From assembly GCA_032622095.1 (NCBI GenBank), contig CP136065.1, positions 57,779,949 to 57,843,948 of the forward strand: DNA of 64,000 nucleotides, given 5' to 3'. Made by a program: the position numbers and the translations under genes. Shown piece by piece: positions 12,520 through 24,576 of this stretch. The notes beneath the pieces are model-generated. The model was given only the letters and a program-made list of their open reading frames with translations. It ran no database searches and was not told the origin of the DNA. Each line of letters begins with the position of its first letter. Position 1 is the first letter of the stretch. This DNA is from Siphonodentalium dalli (taxonomy: Eukaryota; Mollusca; Scaphopoda; Gadilida; Siphonodentaliidae).

Positions 12520-13549
12520 ATAACACTGTATGTAGATTAAAATTGTGGAATGATGTAGTTACACGTACATGTGACGTGTAACATGTTTTGCTATATATAG
12601 ACTGGTCATGTGAGAGAGGTCACCTGATACGCCACATCTAAACATATATAGATATAGATAAGATAAGATAAGATACGATGGGGTGGTTTATTGAAATAGG
12701 CATCTGCAAATAACAGTTAATATATATGATAAGTTATAAATTTAAATTAAATATAAATAGAATACATGTAACATCAGTATATATATTAGATAAGATAGAT
12801 ATAGATAAGATACGATGTGTTTCCTACCCAACCGCATTTACCTGGTCATGACATTGTTGACTTGGTATTGTTGAGACGCAGTACACTCTCGTGCAAAACC
12901 GTTGAGTGGGAAACTGGTCAGCTCTTGGTACGTAGCTACAGTCGTTCGTTGCATGGGTGAACGACTTGTTTTAATTTTGATTGACTATGATAGTTCGAAA
13001 GAATCTGGTGTCAATCTCCTTTCGACATCGTGAATGTTAACGGGATTCAAGACCCATCTATATAAGGGGTCTTACCAGATACATATGTAGGAGTGTGGTA
13101 TGATTTTATCCGGTGAAATCTCACTCACTGTGATCCGACGAATTGGATTAGATCGTCAAAAATAGTGGTATTTAGGGAAGAATATTCATAGTCATATAAT
13201 AAAGTGCATACTCTAGTCTATACTGTAAAATGTTGGTACTTTGGCTATGGTCGCAGGGTCTGTCTGGTCGCTTCTCATATCTGCAACAATTAAGAATTTT
13301 AAATATGCTTTGTCTCATCGTACTTAATAATGATTATAATGACAGTTTTATATATAGCGATTAACCAATTACTTGCTCTAACACGCCTTTAAACATTAGA
13401 CATTACATAAACAGCGTTTGTCTCATATAATTAGTAGGTTGGGGTATTAATACAATTATGTAAATGAAATAAGACGCATGCTTTGTTTTATACACAAAGA
13501 ACGTTTTATGGTCACATTATTTTGCCTATTCTTTGTCTCATGGAAGATA
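12520..13549. other. Intergenic DNA with GATA-rich tracts
   Basis: AGATATAGATAAGATAAGAT-type tracts occur near 12645-12676 and again near 12785-12815, each followed by TACGATG. Nothing else is supported. Confidence 0.4.
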
Positions 13550-14250
13550 TTTGATAAAGTGGGTCCATGCGAAATAAAATAGCAGTCTGTAAAACAACTA
13601 TGATAAACAATTACATGCAAAAATAGATTGACATTGTTCTTATTTTAATTATTAACCCTTTACCCAACAGAAGGGCCCTGTGCCAATGCATTCTCTTATA
13701 TATGCGAGTCGACCATAGGTCGCCTCGCATATATAAGAGAATGCATTGGCTTAACACATTAAAAATTATAAAATTGTTAAAGAATGTAAGAAAAAATGGT
13801 AAAAAAAGTTTTTTTTTAGGCCAATGCATTCTCTTATATATGCGAGGCGACCTATGGTCGACTCGCATATATAAGAGAATGCATTGGCACAGGGCATAAC
13901 TGTAACTATCACAATGTGGTCAAGGAGCCGGTTCCAATGATATCCATATTTGTATGGTTCTATTGAGACAGACCGAAGATATTTTAGGCTGTTGAAGCTT
14001 TATTTGGCCGATTTCGGATGTCAAAACCACTGTTGTGTAAACAGTGGAATTACCAATACACGCGTCAAATTAGTCTACTAAGATACCAAATTTTAATCAC
14101 AACTTGACTGTAATCATTGGAAAATGTAATAGCATTGAAAAACATGATATTCACACTAAGATATTTTAAATTACTACACGATTAGCGTTGTTTGTTGAAA
14201 ATCACTGTAACAGTATTGTTTACATAACCGTGGTTTCAACCCGCGAAATT
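13550..14250. repeat. Old dispersed repeat, interrupted by a MITE
   Basis: Segments AGTCTGTAAAACAACTAT (near 13584) and TTGGAAAATGTAA.AGCATTGAAAA (near 14118) recur in the same order at 32830-33215, with further similar words such as GATACCAA, TTACTACACGA and TTGTTTGTTGA. The piggyBac-like MITE at 13656-14010 splits this copy; the relative at 32.8 kb lacks it. Confidence 0.6.
13656..14010. mobile_element. piggyBac-like MITE, CCCTTTACCCAAC family (copy 2, right end lost)
   Basis: TTAA at 13652-13655 is followed by CCCTTTACCCAACAGAAGGG and the same two-hairpin body as copy 1. Similarity stops after TTTATTTGGCCG, before the right terminal repeat, so this copy has lost its right end. It sits inside an older dispersed repeat. 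Confidence 0.82.
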
Positions 14251-14274
14251 ACGTTACCATCAATCTTCAATCTA

Positions 14275-15350
14275 TATCTATATTTGCGAATGTCTGTCTG
14301 TCTGTCCGTGTTCTATAGAAATTCACTGGGGACCATCTAGATGGCACCAAAGGGGTCTAGCAGGGGTAACTTTTTAACGAGAAAGATAATGGTGCGGGTC
14401 AGAATTTGCTAAAGTGACGCCGTTGTTGTCAGGGGCAGAAAAGGGGGAGGGGCAGAAATTGTTTTTGTCGCCGATTGCCACCAAACTTATATATAATCAT
14501 CCCCATGATATGAGGAATCTAATGGTGTGGTTTAAATATGTCAAAAGTGGCGCCGTTCAAGTCAGGGATGCACGGAAGGGGAGAGGGGCACCAAAATCGA
14601 TAAAATAATTTTAGCGCCGATTTCCAGCAAATTGATACACATTCTTCTCCATGACACAAAGAATCTAATTGTGTGATTTAAAGATGGCAAAATGGTGTCG
14701 TCTGGATGAGAGATTTGTGGGGGGGGGGGGTGCGCACTAAATTTTATAATAATTGGTTTAGTCGCCACCAAACTTATACAAAATCATCCACATGGTATGA
14801 GGAGTCTAATGGTGTGGCTTAAAGCTGTCAAAAGTGGCGTCATTCGAGTCAGTGGTGCACTGAAAGGGAGAGGGGTACCAAAAACGGATAACAATAATAT
14901 TTTTAGCGCCGATTTCCACCAAATTGATACACATTCTTCTCAATGATGCAAGGAATATAATTGTGTGATTTAAAGACGCCAAATTGGTGTCGTTTGGATG
15001 AGAGATTGGGGGAGGGTAGGCACTAAATTTGATAAGAATTGGTTTAGTCACCGATTGCCACCAAACTTATACAAAATCATCCACATGGTATGAGGAGTCT
15101 AATGGTCTGGCTTAAACTGTTCATAGTGGCGTCATTCGAGTCAGGGGTGCACTGACAAGGAGAGCGCCAATTTCCACCAAATTGATACACATTCTTATCC
15201 ATGATACGAGGAATCAAATCATGTGATTTAAAGACTACATATTGGTGTTGTACGTGTGGGAGATGGTGTGGGGTGGGGTGGGCACTAAATTTGATAAAAA
15301 ATTGTTTAGTCGCCGATTAGCACCAAACGTATAAATAATCGTCTCCGTGA
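14275..15350. repeat. Degenerate ~150-bp tandem array (CCACCAAACTTATA type)
   Basis: The head is TATATTTGCGAATG followed by TCTGTCTGTCTG. Body units recur every ~130-160 bp and alternate between two variants: GCCGATT.CCACCAAACTTATA with TGGTGTGG.TTAAA.ATGTC, and GCCGATTTCCACCAAATTGA with TGTGATTTAAAGA. Units contain AGTGGCG.C.TTC.AGTCAG and G-rich stretches including a 14-base G run near 14718. The same array type is at 20290-22345. Open frames across it are repeat by-products. Confidence 0.8.
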
Positions 15351-16264
15351 TATCAGGGGTCGTATTCACCAAGTGGGTTTATTTTATAAACCAGGTAATT
15401 TATTTGGTAGCGGCTGAACGCACACGGTATGTTCGCTATAGAGTTAACGACACACGCTGTCGATGGTGTAATTGACCCAATCTATCAACTTTGCCATTTG
15501 TATTTGTCAATGTATTTCTACTAAATCGGGAGTACTGACCGGCCAAAATCCGCATGGATAGCGGTATTAATGATAGGTATAATGTTATTGACTGGTGTGT
15601 ATATTTCTGCATATTGGAGTTTGATAATTGACATAATTGTGATTTTCGAAATGGCACAACGTGAGGAAGACAACATCTCAGTACAATTACAAGGGACAGG
15701 TCCAACCCACTAGAATAATCAATGACGTAGCTAGAGGAGGTATCCACCTTGATAATTCCAACTGCACCACCCCCTTCAGCCAGATCAAATACATATTTGC
15801 GTAATTTCATGTGCACCCTAGTGGTCACTAGCCATAGGGAGGAACAATGGCTCAGTTCAGTGTGAGATTTTTTTTTAGATCTGACCTGAACATGTCGAAA
15901 ATTCACACCTCCACGGGGGAGGGACGAAGACACATCGGACCTCACGGTTCGGCTCGTTGTGGGAAAATTTTGAAATCGGAACATGAAAATTGCAAAATAC
16001 TAGCATCTAGTAGACTGACTTAATTTCTAAGCGTTTTAAATTTCCAACCTGACACCCCTACTACGTTTGAACAATTTCGAATAATTAGCAGTTTTTGACT
16101 GGCCATGGGGGAGGAACCAGGACACAATCTTTCCAACTGTTGGAAATTTCCAATCTGACACCCACCTATAAGGTCGGAAAATTGCCAACTGATAACCTTT
16201 TCAGTCAAACATTTTGACCAAAAGTAGGACAATATGCAAATGTTTGTCTAAAAATGTTGGAAAA
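15351..16264. other. Intergenic DNA with TTTCCAAC-type words
   Basis: A 182-codon minus frame (15984-15436) has no recognisable domain and low-complexity composition; it is not supported as a gene. From about 15870 the sequence carries repeated AATTTCCAAC.TGACACCC words related to the repeat at 16265-16430. Confidence 0.4.
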
Positions 16265-16430
16265 TCAAACTATCACAACAATTTCAACATATTGTTGGTG
16301 TGAAATTTCCAAATAATGGCGTGTCAGGTTATGAAATTTCCAACTCTTGAACGTTTTACCAAAGTTGCAGGGGCGGATGAGACCACCCCCCCCCCAAATA
16401 AACCCTGTTTCCACGTCCCTGAGAAGAATA
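16265..16430. repeat. Dispersed GAAATTTCCAACT repeat, copy 1
   Basis: CAACAATTTCAACATAT, GTGTGAAATTTCCAA, GTGTCAGGTTATGAAATTTC, TTTTACCAAA.TTG, and then CACGTCCCTGA recur in the same order at 17785-17930. A partial relative (GTCAGGTTGGAAATTTCC) lies near 31640. Confidence 0.6.
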
Positions 16431-17784
16431 TGATGAGTGGAGGTTTTTTGTACGCTATATAATTTAAGCATAATCCAGTTACTATAGATTTGATCTATTT
16501 GTAAATTTCTCTACCATTTCCGAAGATTTTTTTTTCCAAGCATCATTTTCAGGCACTGGTGGATGGTTCCAGGATTTTGATGTTTGTACATGTTCTATGC
16601 TCAAATATGGTTGCGTTCATCTGTTGTATAATTCGCGCACATTCCTTCCCTCGGTTGCTCATTATTGAAATGAACAAAACGTTTACTGCTATTAGAAGCA
16701 TGTTTCATGTGAACGGTGGTCAAACTATGATTGCCGCCAATTCCCTTGATTGGATAATCCCATACAGCGCGCCGATGACTTCCTACCGCCGACCACAGAC
16801 AGCTTCGCATTGAGCGACGCCCGGTATAAACTACCTGGACTATATACACTGTGTACATTCGATAACCGGAAGTGGAATCGGAAAAAGTGGAATATACGAC
16901 TCAAAATATGCATCAGAGTAAGTATTTTTGCTTCTAATTATTCTCTCAGTACTATAAAAATGTTAGGAGATGGTATTTTGCATAGTATATATATTTCCAA
17001 TCACATACAGCAGACGAGTTTTATCGGATGATTTGATGTTGTCGAGAAAAAAAAAGCGAATGTATAAAAACTCACATGTAAATAACGCTCTCTTCCACTT
17101 CACTGTGTATGTTTACATATAATAACTGATATTTACGCACGTTTTGCACGTGGTGTATTTTCCCACTGTTCTAGCGGTTCCATACGTATATAACTTGTTG
17201 CCACTTTGGCGATACTTGTCACTAAAAATCGAGTTTGTTCTAGCATGTTGGTGTAAGGCAGTATGCTGGGAAGTGTACAGCAGTATGCTAGTTTAGACAA
17301 TTACCAAGTGTACTGCATCATGTCCTAATAGTTGCAATACAAACAATATGGGCGATTATTGGCACAACAATTGTTATAATGAGGTATGCATAATGAGTAA
17401 ACGCCACATTGTTTCTCATTTCAGCCCGAAAGATACCCAACGGTGTTCAAATGATGTTACTGTGAATACGAGGGAAATACATTTGGCGAAGCTGTTGGGC
17501 ACTCCACAAGGAAAAATCAAAATGAAAACATCGAAATAAAACAACAAACAAACAACCACAGTAATATAATTTTCCATCATTCCCGAGCTTTGTCGCGAGC
17601 AGGGTCGTCGAATTACTGTAAACGATGACAACATAACTATCCACGTGTCCCGAGCTGACGCTGAACCAAAAGATTCGCCCACCAAGAAGATGACCATTTC
17701 AGACCGAACTTTGACCAAAGTAGAAACATTTGTTGTGGTCCAACCGTGGTCTAAAAACATATCCCCCACTAATATTATTGGTTG
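16431..17784. other. Intergenic DNA, nothing recognised
   Basis: Frames at 16559-16858 and 17416-17808 conflict on opposite strands. No domain or repeat was recognised. Confidence 0.4.
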
Positions 17785-17930
17785 GAAATTAAATGAGAAC
17801 AATTTCAACCTATACGTGGTGTAAAATTTCCAACTAATGTTGTGTCAGGTATGAAATTTCCAACTGATGAATTTTTGTTTACCAAAATTGGGGAGTGAGG
17901 CACCCAAACCCCTGTCGAAACGTCCCTGAT
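17785..17930. repeat. Dispersed GAAATTTCCAACT repeat, copy 2
   Basis: Parallel to 16265-16430: AACAATTTCAACCTATA, GTGTAAAATTTCCAACTAATG, TGTGTCAGGTATGAAATTTC, TTTACCAAAATTGGGG and CGTCCCTGA occur in the same order. Confidence 0.6.
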
Positions 17931-18129
17931 GCTCGTTGAGGACATACCATGGTCCGGATGATGTTGATGGAACTGTATGAAAAATGTAGCATTAATTTTG
18001 AAATAAATAACTTTGTTTCCAACCAAAATTTTATATGAAAAATGGCTTTTACAACAGTGATTCAGTCATCATTCATAATTTAGACAGTAAACTGAAATCG
18101 ACTACTGATTTTGTTTTCCAACAAAAGTG

Positions 18130-18232
18130 TAAGTGGGTTTAGTTGGAATATTTCGACAATTAGAGGCATTTTTTGCTACTGGTTTATACATCTACCTATA
18201 TTTGTCGAAATATTCAAACTAAAGCACACTTA
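18130..18232. repeat. ~100-bp inverted repeat, probable MITE
   Basis: The left arm TAAGTGGGTTTAGTTGGAAT then ATTTCGACAA is mirrored by TTGTCGAAATATTCAAACTA then AAGCACACTTA, with a ~35-base loop. No target duplication was established. Confidence 0.6.
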
Positions 18233-18499
18233 GATTATGGTTGGAAAAAATATATATTGAGCGTTTCTCTTGGTTAGAAAGTTTGGTGTTCAAGGGGGTG
18301 GGGTAAAAAAAAGTCAAGACTGAACACCAAAATAAAATAAACAAATCGACGTTCATGGATATGTGTTGATATAAGAGACAATCCTTCTGCCAGTCAATCC
18401 AAACATGGTCAACCCCGTGTATGAGCATACTCGTGACTATCAATTGAGAGATAAAAAGAATAAATACTATCAAATGGAAACACTGTATTTGTGTATCAG

Positions 18500-19020
18500 T
18501 TTTTACATAGCGCTTCGTGTTTATTCAGACTTGATCACCATCTGTAACATTCCGTACATCTGCTGCACTGGTATCTGGGAGTTGGTGCCATATTGAATTT
18601 GGTGGAAAACGTCCTAGAACAAACATCACAAGGAAATTCTAGCATCTGCATCTGCATCTGCATGACATGTTTTTTTGTGTGTGTCTATTCAAATACCCCG
18701 GTGCCTTGAAGTTGTTCTTACATCTTTTACACTGGTCGATGGCGATTCCAGCATATGTGACGCTTTGTGATAACGTAACTTTGACGTTTGACACAACCCA
18801 TTACCACATACGTTGCACGTGTGCTCAACTGCTGGTGCGATTTCTCATGCAGCTTTAGCGCATATGGACTGCTGAACGATCTGCCACAATAGCCACACAC
18901 GTGGGAGCTTCCTGGTTCTTTATCTTGATCCCGATTATCTGCAGCGATGATGTATGTGTTTTTACTTGTCGTCTCGGATTATACAGTCTGGTTCTGGTGT
19001 ACGTACATTCCGAACATGTG
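18500..19020 (-). pseudogene. Decayed C2H2 zinc-finger cluster
   Basis: Reading the minus strand from about 19020 down, six finger-like stretches appear in shifting frames: CSECTY..VKTH (near 19010), CGYCGRSF..LKLHEKSH (18904-18836, a complete C2H2 finger), CNVCGNGL..LRYHKASH (18825-18757, complete), CKRCKNNF..LNRHTQKN (about 18737-18668, second His lost), CDVCSRTFSTKFNM (18629-18588, His half missing) and CSRCTECYRW-stop-SSLNKHEALC (about 18575-18507). C2H2 fingers bind DNA or RNA, usually in transcription factors. Frames change between fingers, one TGA interrupts the last, and a TGCATC microsatellite lies inside (18647-18664), so no single product is possible without several splices. A decayed copy is more likely than a live multi-exon gene. 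Confidence 0.7.
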
Positions 19021-20289
19021 TACTACATCTTTCATCACAGTGTTCATTACATATTCCCATATTTGATTCTTAGATATGGACTTTGTTTTTCTTGGACCAT
19101 TGCCTGTAAATTTTATTTTTTTAAATCTCAATAAAGTTCACATTTTGTATTTCTAACATAATCCACCATGAAGTATACTATTAAAATGTTGCATCAATTG
19201 GCATGGTTTCTATGATTACTAATATACATGAAACAGAATCCTTTATTTGCACGCTATAAAAATTTTGAAAAATTGGGTCCACAAAGCCCTTAAGTGATGA
19301 CCAGCTTTCTTTTTGTGTGTGACACGCTTATTGCTGTATGTATACAGTCGTTCAGTCGTCATACAGTAGTTATGTCATCGCCGGACGAATCGATGGACGT
19401 GGCTCCTGAGCGGACAACAGACTACAAAAAAATATATTTTTTGAGCGTTCTTGGAAAAAATTACTGTGAACCGGTTATACATAAGTACAAATGCATGCAG
19501 CCATGCACACTGCAATCCCACCCACCACACCAAAACACGCACATGTATTAATTATATAATTGCTTTCTCATTCTGGAATCAGACACATCTTTCTTTGAGA
19601 ATCGACAGTGGCCAGATCATCTAATAACCATGCAGTCGCATGCCAATGCATTCACCTCACAAAGGTGTGCCACAAAGTCTTATTAATCACGGAAAAAACG
19701 AATGATTTATATGTCGTGCAAATAGAGCAATATTTGCTCAAATATGTTCAAAATCCACATCACTCGCTTTAGTGAGAAGTTCAATTCCCAGGTACATGCC
19801 CAAATCAATGCGCAATGCCTAGATTTGTGTTAAAAATGATGCCGTACACCGAACTCGCATACTGCAGTACAGTTGTCCACAAGCTACATTAGTATACTAC
19901 CGTACACCTGGCCTTTTTTAATCGGATTTTTTGCCAAGAAAACTGCCTTATTGATACCAGATACGTTATATATAACGTAGATCAAATCACCATATATCTA
20001 TTATATCCATTGTTTTGTTAGATTTATGCGCTATTCTATTTTTTCTCATTTTTAAACAAAATTAGAAGATAATTTTTCGTGCGAGTATTCGCCTAAATTG
20101 TCAATTGACGAATGAACCTTGCGATTTATGTCAAAGTGACAATAACTACCATTAACTACAACATATCTACCATGCACAAGCGGAGGTTCGTATTTGTAAA
20201 GTCTCAAGTCTACGAGAAAAAGCCTGATATCTGTACCCACTGTAGCATAAAAACACTCGAGATGCTAACTATTTCCGGTGTCGTATGTA
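19021..20289. other. Intergenic DNA, nothing recognised
   Basis: On the minus strand a TTTTACAG acceptor-like sequence falls near 19108, upstream of the zinc-finger remnant, but no exon could be supported. The remainder shows no structure. Confidence 0.35.
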
Positions 20290-21244
20290 CACAGTGATAT
20301 ATAGACCCAGCTGGTGAATACCACCCCTGGAGTCTAATTGTGTGGTTTAAAAATTTCAAAAGTGGTGCCATTCGAGTCAGGGGTCCACAGAGGGTGAGAG
20401 AGACACAAAAATTGATAAACAATATGTTTAGCGCCGATTTCCACCAGACTGATACATATTCTTCTCCGTGATTCGAGGAATCTAATCGTGTGGTTTAAAT
20501 ACGCCAAATTGGTGCTGTTTGGGTGGGAGATATGGGGCCCTAAATTTGATACGAATTTGTATACTCGCCAATTTTCACAAATTTTATATATATTCATCTC
20601 CGTAATGAGTCTAAGTGTGTAGTTTAATGATGTCAAAAGTGGCGCCGCTTGAGTCCGAAATAGGGACGGGCTGGTCACCAAAACTGATACAAATATGTTT
20701 AGTCCCAATTAACATAAAATTCATACACGTTCTTCTCAAATGATACGAGGAATCAAATCGTGCGTGTTAAAAACGCCACATTTGGTGCCTAGATATATTT
20801 GCAAATATGTTTGTCTGTCTGTGTTCTATATATATAACTTCACGGGGTACAATCGAGGTGGCACCAAGGCGTTCTAACAGGGGTAACTGTTTACGAGGAA
20901 GATACTGGTGCAGATTAAATTTGTCTAAAGTGACGCTGTTGGTGTCTAGGGCAGAACAGTGGGAGGGACAGCAAACAAATTATGAAATAGTTTTGTCGCC
21001 GATTTCCACCAAACTTATACACAATCACCTCCATGATATGGCGCCGTTAGAGTCAGTGTGCACTGGGGGGGGGGGCGGCACCAACAATTGATTTAAAAAA
21101 AAAACTATTTTTAGCGCAGATTTCCGCCAAATTGATATATCATTCTTCTCCGTGATACGAGGAATATAACCATGTGATTTAAAAACGCCAAATTGGTGCC
21201 GTTTGTGTGAGAGATGGGGGTAATAACTATGATAAGAATTGATT

Positions 21245-21604
21245 CAAAATATTTATTTTGAATCAGGAAATCGAAAATATAGTATTTTCCACTGTAGGAT
21301 AAGAAACTCTTGCAGTGATTTCCGCTTAGATATGTTCGAAAATTATACAGCAGATACCCCAAACTGTAGATGTAGATATGAATATGAAAGTGTTATGCAC
21401 TTTTTCCTAAATTGCCCCCTATATAATGTACAAAGGATAGAACTATACCGTAAACTGGACGACCTCAACTTTCAAATTATCAATTACAAGCAATTACTTT
21501 GGGGAATTCTAAGTGAAACTTCATTAAGAAATGAAAAAATGTTCCGCATTGTTCAGGCATATATAGCTGCAACAAAGCGTTTTGAATCGGACAATATTGA
21601 ATAA
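21245..21604 (+). pseudogene. LINE reverse transcriptase, C-terminal fragment
   Basis: About 119 codons, open to the stop at 21602-21604. Visible features are an IFHCRIRNSCS stretch, then C-x-C followed by H-x4-C (HFFLNCPLY), the zinc-knuckle-like C-terminus of many animal non-LTR reverse transcriptases, and a terminal RIVQAYIAATKRF helix. The fingers, palm and endonuclease are absent because the insertion is 5'-truncated, so the product could not copy RNA. The apparent start codon lies in the flanking array and is accidental. Confidence 0.75.
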
Positions 21605-21974
21605 TAATTGCCACCACTGACTACATTAAAGCTACGAACCAAACAAATGCAACACATGCAAAAATATAGCACATAAATACCCTTCAAAATAAACAAAGGC
21701 CACTATTTCTCAGTTTTGATTTCCATGGAGAGAGAGAGAGAGAGGACCGGCAGAACGCTCGTATGATACAAACACAGAACCGGACTATCACACACTCTTT
21801 ACACAAGTTATCTTCTTTTTTGTTGACCATATTTGCAACCTTATCATGTATATTTTCTTTGTCATATTGTTAAATTCATATATAGATTGTATCTGGGAGC
21901 GGGGACATTGTAAGTTGTTAAAACTTGTACCCCAATCCCGTTGTAATGAATTTACAATAAAATATGTTTAAAGT
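21245..21974 (+). mobile_element. 5'-truncated LINE insertion with 13-bp target duplication
   Basis: The insertion lies between two copies of ATAAGAATTGATT (21232-21244 and 21975-21987), the target-site duplication typical of target-primed reverse transcription. It holds the C-terminal end of a LINE reverse transcriptase, then a 3' UTR with a short GA tract (21727-21743) and a terminal ACAATAAAATATGTTTAAAG. There is no long poly(A). Same family as 39779-40495, 52915-53695 and probably 5995-6085. Confidence 0.82.
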
Positions 21975-22345
21975 ATAAGAATTGATTTAGTTGCCGATTA
22001 CCACCAACTTATATATATATATATATATAATCGCCATTATATCATTCATGAATGAGTCTAATGGACGTGGTTTAAATTAATATGTCAAACTTGGCGCCAT
22101 TTAAGTCGTGCATGCGGAAGGGAGTTGAACCAAAACTGATACAAATATATTTAGCACTAATTTCCACCAAATTCATGAACGCTATTCTCTAATGCTACGA
22201 TGAATTAAATAAAATTTGGTGTCGTTTGGGTCATGGATGGCGAGAGGAGATGCACACGCTTTGATAATATTGTTCTATTCGCCGATATCCACCAAAGTTA
22301 TATATAGTCATTTCCCAGGCCATCTCCATGTCGTTCTAAGGAGTT

Positions 22346-24364
22346 TTTGGCGTTCAATGTTCACAGTCTCGACAAATGGTGATCGAATTAAGTCACTTGA
22401 ACAATTATATCTTCTCAACTGTCATATTTACATGGGGATGGGAATCAGGACATTCATATAATGAGCTAGCAAAACAGATACATAGAAGAAAGCATTACAA
22501 GTATATTTATCATTCTGTTTAAGAGATACATATATTCTTGCAAACTGAGGGACCTTGAACCGTCAGAGGATTGCATATTAGAATGGCTCATGTTAATATT
22601 ATAGCACAATTGACTCGAGTCTGCCTCATTCAATATAGTTTCTACAAAAAAGTTATAATGTGTCAAGATATATGGAAATGTATAGAAGGCCTGCTCAACA
22701 ATAAGTGGTCACAGTGCGCAGTCAAATATAATTTCTTCTGAGATAAAAGAAAACGCAGTCAGTGGAACATGACTTTTCAGGATCCTCCAATACCGACATC
22801 TGACAAGGTTATATCTGCCCAATACAGAGGATTTCTTTCATATTTTAGAACAGACTCATCGCCTAACATAAACAACTCAAAATCTCGCTCTGTGTCGGGC
22901 ACATGTAGCTGATATACATGCATAGCATCATTTCTTTTAAACTGAGAATAATTAGCCAGTATATAGCACCATGAACAGAGGAGCACCTGGACTTTTCTTT
23001 AAAACATCTGTATCTTCATGGAGATATGATAACCAGGTGTCCTCAAAATCTTAGTCAAACCCACTAGATTGATTGATACATCTCTTTGTAAAACCCAATT
23101 GTCGTCTTTTATTTTTGCGAACTAATGTGTTTATGATGTTCATGTTTCATGTTATAACGTCTGAAGAATTCGAAGTTGTAAATAAATAAATAGTTCTTTA
23201 TTGGTGGGACGGATTAATCGCGATAAACAAAATGACAATCGCTCCGATCCGACAAGGTGGGCTACTACTTATATTCCGTGTGTAAGAATCATGTTTTGTG
23301 ATGCTATTTGGATATACAATTCATGTAAATATATGTAACGCTTTGGGCAAGAGTATCCTCTATTCCCACCAAATATCCACATTAGTATGCAGAGGGTTTC
23401 ACATCACTTTAACCTGGGCAACGCCTGGTAACCCTGCTAGTAATGAATATATGAACAAACACCAAAATTAATAATTATATGTCCATATATATTAAGGGAC
23501 GCGAAAGCGTAACATGAACCTTGAATAACAAACCATTTGCCGAAGCTTTCGGCTGTCACGGCCTTTATCAATGGTATAGCACAGTTGTGGTCTATATAAT
23601 TAGAGGTTCAATTCACAGGCAGCTCCTCAGTCGACGTAATTAGAGTTTGGTATATATTGTTCCTGCTATAAGACACAGTTGATCTATTTATCCATGTTCT
23701 TCTTTGTGTTGATGTTATATCGTTTGCATATTTACCCACTGTTAGTGCCTTGTGTCCTTTTAAGTGCAAAACAAAAAAGGCACGTGACACGTTTCCACTT
23801 ATTACGCCGAAAATGAAATGTCATTCCGACATGGCCTATACATAACGTTATACTAAAAAAATTCGGGTATAGTTGCAGTATTGCACCCCTTTTCGTATAA
23901 ATAATATTCATCTATATACGAATTATAACGTATTTGGAAATTCATGTTGGTATGGACTGTTGTCCATATTGGACTATGTAATTCTCTATATTCATTTTCG
24001 TGTAAAAATCTGTTTCCGAAATATTCAATTGTAATACTCAAGAACTATAGGTAAAAACGGTTGATAATAATATAGAGCCAGCACCCAAGTTAGCCTGCCG
24101 CCATGATATCCCATGTCTCTATGTACAATATACGCATTCGTCGGCCTCCATGTATGGCTGCGCATACTTAATAAACGTATATACACCAATTCATCGTTAC
24201 ATTCCCGTCACATCATAATTTTGCGCAATGACGAACATCCTCATGTCGCGCAAACGAGTAGTAGCTAGATTTGTTTTCAAAGAACTATTCGTCGATGTCT
24301 TGGCATAAATAACACCAACCGGGGCTATAATACAATAAGTTATCACTGATGATGCATACATGTA
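22346..24364. other. Intergenic DNA with one coding-like stretch
   Basis: Apart from the minus-strand frame at 22777-22986 (listed separately), frames at 22466-22666, 23608-23790 and 23853-24041 have no recognisable features. No repeat structure supported. Confidence 0.4.
22777..22986 (-). CDS. Unrecognised coding-like frame
   Basis: The minus-strand frame has a balanced, protein-like composition (segments SQFKRNDAMHVYQLHVPDTE and ESVLKYERNPLYWADI), unlike the Ile/Tyr-rich chance frames around it. Just upstream (about 23050-22990), another phase reads EDTWLSYLHEDTDVLKK, suggesting one older coding stretch broken by a frameshift. The family is not recognised. It could be an exon, a retroelement remnant or chance. 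Confidence 0.2.
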   Translation of the reverse strand: MLLCSWCYILANYSQFKRNDAMHVYQLHVPDTERDFELFMLGDESVLKYERNPLYWADITLSDVGIGGS

Positions 24365-24576
24365 CAGTAATGCCCTAATTAATCGACTCTCTAACCACAG
24401 CAGAATTATGGGTAACTTTTCAGGATTTAGTCGAAATATGGCTTGTTGCCATTCATCGGAAAGCTCTCGCCGAGAGCTTTCCGATTAATGGCAACAAGCC
24501 ATATTTCCGACTAAATCCTGAAAATTTACCAATAATTCTGCTGTGGTTAGAGAGTCGATTAATTAGAGCATTACTG
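24365..24576. mobile_element. Fully palindromic Tigger/pogo-like MITE (copy 1)
   Basis: A 212-bp near-perfect palindrome starting CAGTAATGCCCTAATTAATC and ending in its mirror ..GCATTACTG, flanked by TA on both sides (24363-24364 and 24577-24578). The centre is GGAAAGCTCTCGCCGAGAGC. CAGT ends with TA duplication fit Tc1/mariner-pogo transposition. A second copy is at 38040-38252. It ends 3 bases before the first ATG of the LINE frame. Confidence 0.85.

Larger units (their letters stand above)
20290..22345. repeat. Degenerate ~150-bp tandem array, copy 2, split by a LINE
   Basis: Same array type as 14275-15350: units with GCCGATTTCCACCA, AGTGG.GCCATTCGAGTCAG and TGGTTTAAA. An internal head, TATATTTGCAAATATGTTTGTCTGTCTGTG, starts at about 20792 and is followed by TTCACGGGGTACAATCGAGGT.. 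GGCACCAA. A LINE (21245-21974) interrupts the array; repeat units resume at 21988 and run to about 22345. Confidence 0.75.

Noticed and set aside
13611-13899. Near-identical 85- and 65-codon frames on opposite strands
   Set aside because: Created by the two hairpins of a MITE, so each strand reads the same words.
15436-15984. 182-codon minus frame
   Set aside because: No domain, low-complexity composition, and overlap with dispersed TTTCCAAC repeat words.
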